Under the pieces are notes generated by a model. The model was not told where the DNA came from, ran no database searches, and was given only the letters and a program-made list of their open reading frames with translations. A program made the translations under genes and the position numbers. Positions 21,187-31,774 of a stretch of 64,000 nucleotides of DNA are shown one piece after another. Within the stretch, counting starts at the first letter, position 1. Each line of letters starts with the position of its first letter. This stretch comes from Podospora bellae-mahoneyi (lineage: Eukaryota > Ascomycota > Sordariomycetes > Sordariales > Podosporaceae), in assembly GCF_035222275.1 (NCBI RefSeq), contig NC_085881.1:2294001-2358000 (forward strand). Direction: 5' to 3'.

Positions 21187-22527
21187 TTACATAACCCCAC
21201 AACTCCCCCTCACCACCTCAGGCACCACATCCTCCAGCTTCGGCACCGCCATCGCAGTATGATACCACTCCAAATGCTCCCTAAACTCCTCCACGCTCCC
21301 AAACCCCTTGTCGTCCATCACATACTTCATCTCCCCCGAGTCCTCCCCCGAGTCCAAATAAGTGTCCTCTTCACAGTAGGGACATACAATCCCCGCCTGC
21401 CACTCCCCCGGCTCGGGGGGCATGTGGTTCGCTATCGCCAACGGCGCAAACACCAGTGTCTTTGGCTCGTTGGCTGTACATGACAGTCCGGAGGCTTGCC
21501 AGTGGGGGTAGCCATTGTTGACCGTTCTGGAGTCGTATGCTGGTGATAATGGGTCTGGTGGGGGTTGTTGGGGGAGGGTAGATCTGACAGAGGGCATGGT
21601 GCGGAGGTCGGGCCAGACGAGGTAGCCGTTGCAAAAGTCGCAGATGAAGGCTGCGTCGTTGAAGGGGGACTCGGAGGGGTTGCCGCTGTTGAGGCGTTGG
21701 AACCGGCCGATTTGGTTGCATTTTGGGACGAGGGATTCGAGGGAGGGGGGGCGGCGGAGGGGGTGGTGTTTGGTGGTGATTTGGGGCATGGTACTGTCCG
21801 GGGAGGTGGGGGATTGGATGTTGTGATCTGGGCGTTGGTGATGATAAGATTGTTGCTGCTGCTGCTGCCAGGGCGGCAGGGCTTCTCTCTGCTTTTGGAG
21901 GCGTAACCTTTCTGCTTCGTTTCGTTTCTGGAGACGGTATACTTGTATTGCACCGAGGCAGCGTGGGGTGGGCTGTTCTGCTATCAGGGAGATTCGTCGG
22001 GCGGCGCGGCATTGGGCGCGGTGGAGGTCTTTTCGGAGGGAGGAGGTGTCGCGCGCCCAGATGGGGTTTATCGGGCCGCCTTGACGGGCCCAGGATTTGA
22101 GGTTTTCGTAGTGTTCTTGGAACTGGGCGAGGAGAAGGCGGAGTTCGTTGAGGGATTCGGCTGTGAAAGGAGGGCATGGCTAGTTAGGATATCTCAGGGG
22201 AAGAGATGTGGGGAAGAAGAGACACAAGAACATACGTATCCTGTCGTTCTCGTAGTAGAACTGGCCGCGCACCAGCTGTCCCATTTCCTGAAAGTCCTTC
22301 TTTGCCTCGTCGAGTGCGTCCTCCAACGCGCGCGTTTGTTCGAACTCGTCGGGTCCCCAGTGACGCTTGTCGGCAAACATGAATAGTCGCAGCGCATCTG
22401 TCAGACATGTCCCAATGGCGGCCAGAAGAGAGCCGACTGTGTCTGAACTTGCCCCTCCTGCGCGCTCCCCGTGAAAGCCACTGACAACGCTGTTCTTGCG
22501 GCTGCTGCCACCGGCAGCGTTACTCAT
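21187..22527 (-). CDS. conserved fungal protein with zinc-binding cysteine pairs
   Basis: Two exons (22527-22236, 22160-21187) give 421 residues. The intron has a GTATGT donor, a CTAAC branch and a CACAG acceptor, and the join reads NDRIPESLNELRLLLAQ. Residues about 20-150 are helical, including ALEDALDEAKKDFQEMGQL, and resemble a coiled-coil or helical bundle. A Q-rich run follows near residue 215. Two C-x2-C pairs follow: ICDFCNGYLVWPD near 269 and CPYCEED near 356. The second is followed by EFREHLEWYH, so C-x2-C plus H-x4-H could form a C2H2-like finger. I cannot name the family or a function. ATG 22527 is the first ATG in frame. Divergent from the PABA synthase gene. Confidence 0.75.
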
Positions 22528-23984
22528 CTCTTGCTCGCCCGCCAATGTCTGGCCAGTTCGACTTTTCAATCTTTGCGCCGGTCAACTATTGGAGGTGTTG
22601 AAGGAGGTTCGGTTCGTCGTCACAAGCCGGGACTTTGTGCTGGTTGCACCAGGTACCTGTCAGTAGTTTGCCGAACGGGACTTGGGCCCGTGATATATTG
22701 TTTAAGTAAGACTGGTTCGTCCGAAACAAACAAACACCTTTCCTTCTTCTACTCTCTTCCACCGAGTCTTGTCGGGGTCTTGTCGAGGTCTTGTCCAACG
22801 CGCCGGGTGCCGGGTGCCGGGTGCCGGGAATGATGTCGATTTATGGAGTCCCTTGTAGAGGGTCCTCTCTAGGGGGGGGGGGGTTGCTTAAGGTTGGCTT
22901 GGCAGTGGGCACCGGCAGGGAAGCAGCAGTCTAGTTCGGCGGCCTCGGACGCTAAGATAAGCGATAAGATTTCGTGATGCTGATGGCGGGGGTCGTGTTT
23001 TCTCGTGTCGCGAGTTAAAGTGTTTCTACTTTGGTCAGGAACAAGAGATGATGGTCTTTAGTAGGGAGTTAAAGTTGAAGAAGCGAGTTGAACAGCTGAC
23101 TGTAGCTCCATGCAGACAGTAAACGCCATCACAGACCCAACTGCACCTATCGTTGGACCGCATGCTATGTAGAGACAGGTGCATAGTAAGTAGTGCGTAG
23201 CTTACTGCGGCATGGGTTTAAAAGGGGAATGCCATGCGTATTTTTGCCACTAGCATTGTCCAATTAATTCTCAACCCACCTTTACCCCCCCTCGCTGTGC
23301 CGTACCTGAGGCCGATCAGCAACCTCAGCCCTACGAGACGAGGCTCAAGATGTGTATATCCGTGACAGCACTGCGGATCAAGAACTAACGGAGTATTTGT
23401 ACATTAGTTCCTGGCACCCAAAATAGCTCCGGCCCTGTCGGGCCCTGTCGCGACATCTCAGCCATGTATTCGAGTGTGTCATGTCGTAGCGAAAGCGGAG
23501 GTAAGAAGACGGTCGGAGACATGTGTGGGTTAGGGTTGCGGGCGCGTAAGACCCGGGCCCAGACCGGAGTATTCAGAAGTCCTTGTGACAAACAAAAGAG
23601 GAAAAAAAAAAAAAAGAAAAGGTCCCATTGATGGGTTGAAACTTTTCGGCATCTCATACATCTTTGCCACCTGTCAAATTATCTTGATCTTTTTTTTCTT
23701 TTTCTAAATCAGTTTTCCTTGCCGGTCCCTGCAGTATGACTTCATAATTTCAGTTTGTTTCTTCTCTTCGTGCATCTGCTGGGCGATATACTTCAGAGTC
23801 GGTCCCACGATTTTCTCGGCTCGGTTTCACTCGCTTATTATTCGATTCTTCGGCGGTTTATGAGCGGTTAAACCCGGCCATTCGGTATCAGTCGCTCATT
23901 GGAGGGAATAGCTTCAAAAGACACACAAATCTTGAGGCAGGAAAAGAGGAAGAGGGAGGATAGGGTAAGCGGAAATAAAGGAAG
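22528..23984. other. divergent intergenic region (zinc-finger gene / PABA synthase)
   Basis: 1.46 kb without a supportable gene. It holds short tandem repeats at 22766-22828, a run of 12 G near 22872, a telomere-like GGGTTAGGGTT at about 23528, and the leader of the PABA synthase gene. Confidence 0.5.
22766..22828 (+). repeat. two adjoining short tandem repeats
   Basis: Three imperfect copies of an 11-bp unit GTCTTGTCGRG (22766-22796) are followed directly by three and a half perfect copies of CCGGGTG (22803-22828). They lie about 250 bp upstream of the minus-strand gene's ATG. Confidence 0.7.
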
Positions 23985-26531
23985 ATGCAGCCAGGACAGC
24001 AGCAGCCTCCACGAAAGCGGATCCTTTTCCTGGATGCCTACGACTCGTTCTCCAACAACATCACGTCGTTGCTGCAGACCCTCTTGGATGTCGAGGTTTC
24101 GGTCTTGCATATCGACTCGCCATCGCTTTTCCCTTTGGGCATTGATTCAACACCGGATGAGGAGGCCAAGTCGAGATTTGTCAAGGAGCTTGCCAGATAT
24201 GATGCCGTTGTTTGTGGACCAGGTCCGGGCAATCCGGGCAACCAACGGGATGTTGGCGTTATGAGGTTTGTTTGGGAATTGGAGGAGGGGAATGTCCTGC
24301 CAGTGCTTGGAATCTGCTTGGGCTTTCAGAGCCTCGTCAATTCTTGCCAGGGAGGTCAGGTCAAGAGACTGAGAAGGGGGTTGCATGGTATGGTCAGAAC
24401 AATCATCCACCGTATGGACTCAGTTGCGCCGGTGGAGGGTGACATTTTTGCCGGGGTGAACGGGTTCAAGGCAACGCTGTATCACAGCTTGTGCGGCCAT
24501 GTTGGACAGGAGGGCATCGACCAACAAGAATGGGAGGAAGCTCGGTGGCAGCCTCAGGACGGCTGCCCTGAGTTGTTGCCGCTGGCCTGGGTGGAGGAGC
24601 AGCGTGAAGAGGGCGAGGGTTTCGAAGCTGGAACGGAAAGAATCCTCATGGCTGTCAAGCACAGGACCAAGCCGTTCTGGGGTGTGCAATATCATCCCGA
24701 GTCGGTGTGCACAGAGGAGGAGGGCAACAAGATCATTGTCAACTGGTTCGAGGAAGCGCTCGCGTGGAATCAAAAACACAAGAGGACGACCCTGGTGGAG
24801 GGACACAACCTGGCAGAGGCTGCCATCAAGCCGAGCCTGCTCTCTCAGCTCACACCGTCAGGAGAGCCTAGGGCTTCGGGGCAGTGGTGGGAGAAGTTTG
24901 AGTCTGACCCAGTTTTGCGCTCTGTCACGGTGCCCTTGCCTCGCGGCATACCGGTCCCGGATATCGTAGAGGCAGTTGATCCCGATGCCTCTGAGCGGAT
25001 CATCCTGGACTCGGCCAACGCGGCACCTGCTAAATCGAGTGCTGATGTCCGCGGCCGATACAGCATTATTGCGGCTGGTCTGGACGAAGCCCTGCGTCTT
25101 GAATACCACGCCGGCGATGACTATGCCACTACCAAGCTCAAGGCTGTTGGGGGAATGTCAGTCAACTTGTCACAGCAGGTTCCGATTGCCAGATATGGCA
25201 GCATCTGGGCTCTGATTGCAGCCTTCCAAGATGCAAGACATATCGACGTCGAAGGGCCCGAGACGACCCCTTTTCTGGGAGGTTTTATGGGATACGTTAC
25301 CTACGAGCAGGGGCTCATGGACATTGGCATCAATCTCGACCACCCTCGCCCCCACCATCGACCAGATGTCTGCCTGAGCTGGATCACCAAGAGCATCGTC
25401 ATTGACCACCTCGCCGGCGTCGTCCACGTGCAACACCTCCGCTCTAGCGGCTCAGAGGAAGACACCTGGCTAGAGAAAACAACCGGTAAACTCCTCACCC
25501 TCCAAAACACCCAACGCCGACCGTCCTTCAACTCCAAAAAAGACAACACCCAACTCCCCCAATCCCCCACCAAACGCCGCCCATCCCGCAGCACCACCTC
25601 CATCCAAACCCCCTTGACAAAAGAGTACGAGGACAAGGTCCGGCTCTGCCAAGAACACATCGCCGCGGGGGAGTCGTATGAACTCTGCCTGACAGACCAA
25701 ACAACCATCACCCGTCCCCTCAGCGATGTCCAACCACTCCTATCACCTACACAACCCAAACACCCCCGCCTCTCCTCCTCCCCCGCCACCCGGCCCAACT
25801 CCTGGTCCTTGTTCAAACACCTCCGCACCCGCCAACCCGCCCCCTTCGCGTCCTACCTCCGCCTCCACCCGGCAACCCTCGTCTCCGCCTCCCCCGAGCG
25901 TTTCCTAACCTACGACCGTCAAGGGAAATGTTCCATGCGTCCGATGAAAGGCACAGTCCGCAAGTCGGACAATTGCTCCACCCTCTCCCAAGCAGAGAAC
26001 ATCCTCCACGTTCCCAAAGAGGAGGCGGAAAACCTCATGATTGTTGATTTAGTTCGTCACGACTTGCACTCTATCTGTGGAGCGGGGAATGTGACTGTGC
26101 GGGATCTGCTAAAGGTGGAGGAGTATCAATCTGTGTTTCAGATGATCACTGTTGTTGAGGGGCAGTTACCTAGACAGGGGGGGTATGGTGGGTTGGATGC
26201 GCTGGCGGGGGCGCTGCCGCCGGGGAGTATGACGGGGGCGCCGAAGAAGAGGAGTTGTGAGATACTCAGGGGGGTGGAAGGGGGGAAGGAAAGGGGGTTG
26301 TATTCGGGGGTTGTGGGATATCATTGTGTCAGCGGACGGGGGGATTGGAGTGTTACGATCAGGAGCTTGTTTAGGTGGGATGATGAGGTGGGGAGGGAGG
26401 GGGGGGAGGAGGAGGTTTGGAGGATTGGGGCCGGGGGTGCGGTTACGATACTGAGCACGGAGGTGGGGGAGAGGGAGGAGATGTTTACTAAGTTGGCGGG
26501 GCCGTTGAGGGTTTTTGGGGAGGTTTGTTAA
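23985..26531 (+). CDS. bifunctional para-aminobenzoate (ADC) synthase, PabA-PabB fusion
   Basis: A single exon of 848 residues. It makes 4-amino-4-deoxychorismate from chorismate and glutamine, on the route to folate. The glutamine amidotransferase domain (about 10-265) has the nucleophile Cys in GICLGFQ (about 110) and the His-Glu pair in QYHPES (about 236). The chorismate-binding domain (about 400-845) carries LPPGSMTGAPKKR near 743. The motif RPMKGTVRK near 655 has lysine at the position where anthranilate synthases have alanine (PIAGT), which is known to distinguish ADC synthase from anthranilate synthase. A separate lyase would then release PABA. The fused order (GATase then PabB) is normal for fungi. 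No intron seems to be needed. Confidence 0.93.
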   Translation: MQPGQQQPPRKRILFLDAYDSFSNNITSLLQTLLDVEVSVLHIDSPSLFPLGIDSTPDEEAKSRFVKELARYDAVVCGPGPGNPGNQRDVGVMRFVWELEEGNVLPVLGICLGFQSLVNSCQGGQVKRLRRGLHGMVRTIIHRMDSVAPVEGDIFAGVNGFKATLYHSLCGHVGQEGIDQQEWEEARWQPQDGCPELLPLAWVEEQREEGEGFEAGTERILMAVKHRTKPFWGVQYHPESVCTEEEGNKIIVNWFEEALAWNQKHKRTTLVEGHNLAEAAIKPSLLSQLTPSGEPRASGQWWEKFESDPVLRSVTVPLPRGIPVPDIVEAVDPDASERIILDSANAAPAKSSADVRGRYSIIAAGLDEALRLEYHAGDDYATTKLKAVGGMSVNLSQQVPIARYGSIWALIAAFQDARHIDVEGPETTPFLGGFMGYVTYEQGLMDIGINLDHPRPHHRPDVCLSWITKSIVIDHLAGVVHVQHLRSSGSEEDTWLEKTTGKLLTLQNTQRRPSFNSKKDNTQLPQSPTKRRPSRSTTSIQTPLTKEYEDKVRLCQEHIAAGESYELCLTDQTTITRPLSDVQPLLSPTQPKHPRLSSSPATRPNSWSLFKHLRTRQPAPFASYLRLHPATLVSASPERFLTYDRQGKCSMRPMKGTVRKSDNCSTLSQAENILHVPKEEAENLMIVDLVRHDLHSICGAGNVTVRDLLKVEEYQSVFQMITVVEGQLPRQGGYGGLDALAGALPPGSMTGAPKKRSCEILRGVEGGKERGLYSGVVGYHCVSGRGDWSVTIRSLFRWDDEVGREGGEEEVWRIGAGGAVTILSTEVGEREEMFTKLAGPLRVFGEVC

Positions 26532-26917
26532 GGGGGTGGTAGGTTGAAGGATGGGATAGATGTGCAAATGCAGAGCACACTCAACGTGTGTCTGGTGGTT
26601 TGGCAGGTTCGGAAAAAACAGGGCATCTGGTTTTCAACATGGGCATGTCGGCGCGGGCGTTTTCATTTTTTTTGTAGTATTATCCAATGATGTATATGGT
26701 AGACTCAACGATGCAAAACTTTGAAGGTAAAGAAGCAATGCTTTAACGCACTGTTTCGGTGTGGTGTGCGGGCAGAGAGGATAGATATGGTCAGAGATAC
26801 ACAACCTCTCAACGGCTTTTATCAACCACCATTGCTTCCTTTTCAGAACTCACGCCTTTGAGAGTCAAGTGGATTGGTCTTGCTGTCGACATTTTGTTCC
26901 AACTATAATCCGTCAAC

Positions 26918-27978
26918 CTAGTAGTCTGCACTGTCACAACCTGACCTTCTGAACCCAACATCCGGCTCTGGTCCACAGCTGGCTTTTTCTTGCACAAGAG
27001 GTATGCGCCCGACTTGTGTCGAAGTGCTGGTTGGCCTAGCTCGTTTGCGGGTATGTAGTTGGATACACCGAGTGCCCACTCCATTTCCGACGGATCCATC
27101 GTTGGCATCAGTTGGGCAGCAAACGTGACCGATGTTCTTATGGAGCTGCGGCTGGCAGCATGAGAGGACGGGGTCGTACGAGGTAGCGCCTGAGCCGGTA
27201 ACGCGGGTGTGTTTTCGTAGTTTCATGGGAAGTATGAGAAGCTGGACTTGCAGTCCGCGGCTTGTCATTGCCATGTCCAATCCTCCCGTTGACCAGAGAT
27301 AATCGTCGTGTGGGAAGCCACAGAGGTAGGCAATGGGCGAGTGCGGCATGGCATTGGAATTATGTAAGTCTGCCGCGCCACCGCACCAGTTCAAGACCGA
27401 CGAGTCGCCGCTGGCCAGCATGATGGCCTCGACAAGGTGACAGAAGGCTCTGTCGCCTCCTTCACCGTACAAGGGCTGCCAATTGCTGTCGTGAAACTTG
27501 ATCGCAGTCGGCGCGAGCAGCTCTTGAAGCGTCCATCCTCGCCGAACCACTCGTCTTCGTCGATCTTCTCCAGCTCGACACTCTAAGCAAGATGCACACA
27601 ACACACTGTCGCGTTCCGGTACCACTTGAACATGGACTGGATGAGCTCGTGGAGCTCGGAAGAGCTTCTCTTGTCTATGCAGCAGGTGTCGGACCAGACA
27701 AACTCACTGCGAGTAACCTCGCAAAAGCTCCGAAGTTATTGGTAGCCTGCCGTACTGGCGGCTGTTCCGTCCGTCATGTCCTTGAAGCTGGGCTCCCCTT
27801 CGAGCAGCCACCTGTGGGAGAGCATGTCATATTTCACCACCGTCTGCAGGTAAACCTGCATGCGCGGCTTGGTTGAGGAGGTATATTCCATGAATTCCAG
27901 GGTGACGGGATTTGTTCTCAACCTCCTGACACGGGAAAGGTAATGTTGCTGCACGAAAGCTCGATCAATGAGCCGCAT
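26918..27978 (-). pseudogene. decayed HET-domain (heterokaryon incompatibility) gene
   Basis: Pieces of a HET domain appear in the expected order on the minus strand: TLEFMEY, YDMLSHRWL, DTCCIDKRSSSELHELI, WYRNATVCC, RGWTLQELLAP and LYGEGGDRAF. They lie in more than one frame, and the segment usually found between the RGWTLQELLAP and LYGEG motifs is missing, so this is a broken copy with at least three disruptions. In intact form HET proteins trigger cell death when genetically different hyphae fuse. Intact relatives also have C-terminal repeat or effector regions, which I do not recognise here. No repeats flank it, so the copy seems to have decayed in place. Confidence 0.8.
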
Positions 27979-28676
27979 CTCTTTGACAATATGAAACGGA
28001 TGGGGATACCATTTGGGACATAGTCAAGGAATTCCTTCTCAATTCTATCAAAGAATACCTTTTTCCTCCACGGTCAAGTCCATGACCAGGGATATGTTGC
28101 TCGAGATTTTGAAACTTATTTGAACATGTTTGTAGTGTTTGAAGCGGGGAAGCTGGGCTGCCCAAGTATTTCAAGATGTGAACGCGAGGCTGGGCAATGT
28201 ACGAGCGAGCTGTTGGTAATCATCCTGGTAAGGTCCCACCCAGCCTTGGTAGAATATGGATGGCTCTATCCAGGCCATGGGTTTCCAAACAAGGCAAAAA
28301 GACTCGCCAGCATTGCTTCCTTGAAACATATCAAAACACCAAGAATATTGAGAGAAAATACCTTGATTTATCCCCTCCTAACCTCAGTCCCAACTTTCCA
28401 AAGACTATCAACCGAAAAAAACAAATCCCACACACCATTCTGTCGTTCCCACCTTCGCTACCTGCCCCATCCTCCCATGACATGATTGCATACCTTTCGT
28501 CGAACACCGGTAATTGTACAAAAATCAAAATAATGGATAAAACAAAGCTCCAACACCATCGCCTTTCCCTATTCCTCATCATAAAGCTACCCCCATCATC
28601 GTCAATCTCCCGAACCCTCCATCCGCTCATGGGTATCCATCTCCCCATCACTCATTCAAGAATCACCCCCTTCCCC
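27979..28676. other. intergenic region
   Basis: About 700 bp between the HET relic and Vps55. A/C-rich on the plus strand, with no gene seen; open frames here are not family-like. Confidence 0.45.
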
Positions 28677-29066
28677 CTAAAACTCCTGCTCCTCCTGAAA
28701 AAACTGCCCAAAACTTATAATCGTCCCATAAATCAACAACCCACCCACAATGCTCATCACCGCCGCCGCCGTGGCGATAATCCCGCTATGCGCCAGCACC
28801 ACCGGGAGCGCGATGCCCATCACGACCAAGAACCCGGTGCAGAACCGGCCCAGGTCGAGGATGGCGGCGCCCGAGCTCTCGACAAAGTCGTCGGGGTTGG
28901 CGCAGTGGGAGCATATCCAGTTGGGCACCGGGGCGAGGACGTAGGTGGCGACGACGAGGAGGGGGTGGTATTTGGAGTAGAGGGCGCAGGAGAGGATGAC
29001 GAGGAGGAAGCCGAGGGCGAGGACGAAGGAGAGGGCTATGATTGTTTTTAGGCCGGCGGTGGGCAT
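28677..29066 (-). CDS. VPS55: Vps55/LEPROT-family endosomal membrane protein
   Basis: A single exon of 129 residues, the usual length. Vps55 works with Vps68 in transport from the late endosome to the vacuole. Four membrane segments are visible at about 7-27, 33-48, 66-90 and 92-116. Between the second and third is the family loop VPNWICSHCANPDDFVESSG, and the C-terminus is the short acidic FQEEQEF. Family match is clear; the symbol follows yeast. Divergent from the proteasome gene. Confidence 0.9.
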   Translation of the reverse strand: MPTAGLKTIIALSFVLALGFLLVILSCALYSKYHPLLVVATYVLAPVPNWICSHCANPDDFVESSGAAILDLGRFCTGFLVVMGIALPVVLAHSGIIATAAAVMSIVGGLLIYGTIISFGQFFQEEQEF

Positions 29067-29659
29067 TGTGACGGTTGGTTGGCTGAGATGTGAGGCGGGG
29101 GGGCTGGGGGTTGGGGTGTGTTGAGCGAGTGTATGTCGTTGCGATGGGATGACTGATTATGACCTGGCTGATACCAACAGGCCGTATCTCGAGTCGGTAT
29201 CCCTGGGTGCGGTCGTGTGCGATGACGGTGGCGTCAGAGTTGGAAGCTGTCTACGTGTGTTGGAGCTTGCTTGCGTTCTTGCCTGTGACCTGTGACGCCG
29301 ACGCCGCGGACGGCTGGGTAGGTCAGCCTTGGCGGGCTCCCCTGTGCGGCTGGCAGGCGCTAACCCTGAATAAGACTAGTTCAGTATAAACCGAGGCCCG
29401 TGCTTTCCCCAAAAGCGGATAACGTACCTCTGCGGCAGGCGACGACGAAGCTAGGAGCTGCCTGGGGGAGTTGCTGAGGTAGCTGGGTGGGAGCTCGACC
29501 ATCAACCACAAACACCGCCTTACCACACTGCAACTTGACGACCAGACCACAACCACTTTCTCTACCACCTTGATACCAAATCGAACCGTCAGGGTTGATC
29601 ATCGAGACTTGAACTGCACCTCGGATCACACAAACAGCACAGTCGAACAGGCCGCCACC
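29067..29659. other. divergent promoter region (VPS55 / proteasome alpha)
   Basis: 593 bp with no gene seen. Presumed shared promoter of two housekeeping genes. Confidence 0.45.
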
Positions 29660-30633
29660 ATGTTCAGGAACAACTACGACAACGACTCGGTCACATTGTA
29701 AGTTGCTTGCTTGCTATTGCTGCTGCGACTCGGGGCATCCCACCTGTTTGGTCAGCATCGCTGACTGACACACTCTATCACCAACCCAGCTCCCCACAGG
29801 GGCGGATATTCCAGGTCGAGTATGCAGCCGAAGCAGTTAAGCAGGGTTCAGTCGTAGTAGGAATCGCCAGCAAAACACACGCCGTCCTCGTAGCGATCAA
29901 GGTGCGTCCCCCCCCCCACCTTTTAACTAACACTTATCACATCTAACACTTCATGTCCTCCGCCTCTCCCCCCCCCCAGCGCAACGCAGAAGAACTCTCC
30001 TCGTACCAAAAGAAACTCTTCCCCATCGACGAGCACGTCGGCATCGCCATCGCCGGCCTCACCTCGGACGCCCGCGTCCTCTCCAACTTTATGAAGCAGC
30101 AATGCCTCGGCCACCGCCTCACCTACTCCCGCAACATGCCCATCCGCTCCCTCGTCGACATGATCGGCTCCAAAGCCCAGATCAACACGCAGCACTACGG
30201 AAAGCGCCCCTACGGCGTTGGTCTCCTCGTCGCCGGCGTGGACGATTCTGGCCCTCACCTCTTTGAATTTCAGCCGTCGGGCATGACGGAGGAGATGATT
30301 GCCTTTGCCATTGGTGCCAGGTCCCAGATGGCGAGGACGTATCTCGAGAGAAACCTGGACAAGTTCAAGACCAGCACACGGGAGGAGCTGATTGAACATG
30401 GGTTGAGGGCGCTGAAGGAGAGTTTGGTGCAGGATAGGGAGTTGACGGTGGAGAATACCAGTGTGGGTGTGGTGGGCTATGTCAAGGAGACGAAGAAGAC
30501 GGAGCCGTTTCAGGTGTTTGATGGGCACGAGGTGCAGAGGTATTTGGAGCTGGTGGCGGATGATAAGAAGGAGGGGGGGCCTCAGGCGGCGACGGTGGAG
30601 GATGAGAGCACGGCGATGGATGTTGATGCGTAG
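29660..30633 (+). CDS. PRE5: 20S proteasome subunit alpha-6 (PSMA1/Pre5)
   Basis: Three exons (29660-29697, 29790-29901, 29980-30633) give 267 residues. It is a structural, non-catalytic alpha-ring subunit of the 20S core particle. The start [18 protein letters not shown] spans intron 1, and [14 protein letters not shown] is the proteasome alpha signature that forms the gating N-terminal helix. Later [12 protein letters not shown] and GVVGYVKE fit the PSMA1 subtype. The C-terminus is acidic ([10 protein letters not shown]). The ATG context GCCGCCACC is a strong initiation context. Introns are 92 and 78 nt with C-rich acceptors. Convergent with the LOG gene. Confidence 0.95.
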
Positions 30634-30968
30634 AGAGCAATAATGGCCGAGTTATTGTATGGAGGAATTCTGGCGCACTGAGGGAGGTCAGTCCGGAGTT
30701 CTTTACTCGGTTGTTGGTGCAGATGCAAATGCAGTTGTTGCAGTTGATTGCGCAGATGGAAATTGATGACCCTTTGTGGGTCGGGCTTTGTGATTATTAT
30801 GCAGGCCCAGCGCTTTGGAAGAGATAGAGAAAGCACTTTTGAGCATGAAAAGCTACATCAGAGTCTGAGATGGGCCACTAATTTCGCCTGAGCGAAAGGA
30901 GTCTTGATTGATGATGTGTTTGTTTTCTGGCTATTCCATCTAGTTTCTCCGTCCATCTATCACATTCC
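30634..30968. other. convergent 3' intergenic gap
   Basis: 335 bp between the stop codons of two convergent genes. No gene seen. Confidence 0.5.
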
Positions 30969-31774
30969 CTATTGCGAGCTCCAGTTCAACTTGAGCGCCG
31001 CGTCTGACACCTTGTACTCTTCCAACGCCCTGATCGCCTCCTCTGCTGTCTTGGCCTCGACAAGGATGTTCTTGTTCCCACCGTGGATAAACCCCTCTTC
31101 TACGCTCTTGTTGATCCACTGCCTAATGCCATCGTAGAAACCGTTGATGTTGAGAATGACGATCCCCTTGTTGTGAATGCCCAGCTGGTTCCACGTCATG
31201 GTCTCAAACAGCTCCTCCAAGGTACCGTACCCGCCTGCCAGGGCGACGAAACCGGAGCCTGGGCCACCGTCGAGGACCTCTTGGGCCATGAGGCGTTTTC
31301 GGGTGTGCATGTCGGGGACGATGGTTGTCCGGCCGAAGACTGTCTCTTCCGGGACTGTCAGGGAGGTGGAGGAGGTATGGGGCCGGGAGGAAGGGTTGGA
31401 CGGGTCGGGGATGGTGGAGGAGTAGTTTGCGTCGCGCTCGTAGCGGACGAGGGCTTCGGGGATTATGCCGTGGACCGAGTCCGGTCCGGAGAGGGAGACG
31501 AGGGTACGGGCTACTTCGCCCATTAGGCCTACTGTGCCGCCTCCGTAGACTGGAGATTTGTTGTTAGGACTGGAGAGAGTCAAAGGGAGGCGGGGGAGGT
31601 ACCTAGTTGGATGTTGTTTTTGGCCATTTCTCTTGCGAGTGAGCGGGCGGCTTCGACGTAGATGGGGTTGAAACCTGGGGAGGCGCCGCAGTAGACGCAG
31701 ATTTTTGTGCGCTTGGGGGTGGTTTCGTTGTTGTTGTTGTTGTTGTTGTTGTTGTTGGCGCCGCCTGATTCCAT
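30969..31774 (-). CDS. LOG-family nucleoside monophosphate phosphoribohydrolase
   Basis: Two exons (31774-31603, 31549-30969) give 250 residues. The LOG (lysine-decarboxylase-like) family releases a base from cytokinin riboside or other nucleoside 5'-monophosphates. The intron join restores QLVYGGGTVGLMG. The catalytic Arg lies in MHTRKRLM (about 139) and the Glu in GGYGTLEE (about 160-168). The usual PGGxGT begins with Ala instead of Pro; as far as I recall this is common in fungal members. After the ATG comes a run of ten Asn encoded by a (GTT)n repeat (plus-strand 31731-31756), then KICVYCGAS, the usual domain start. The substrate in this fungus is unknown. ATG 31774 was chosen over an upstream frame without similarity. 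Confidence 0.88.
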
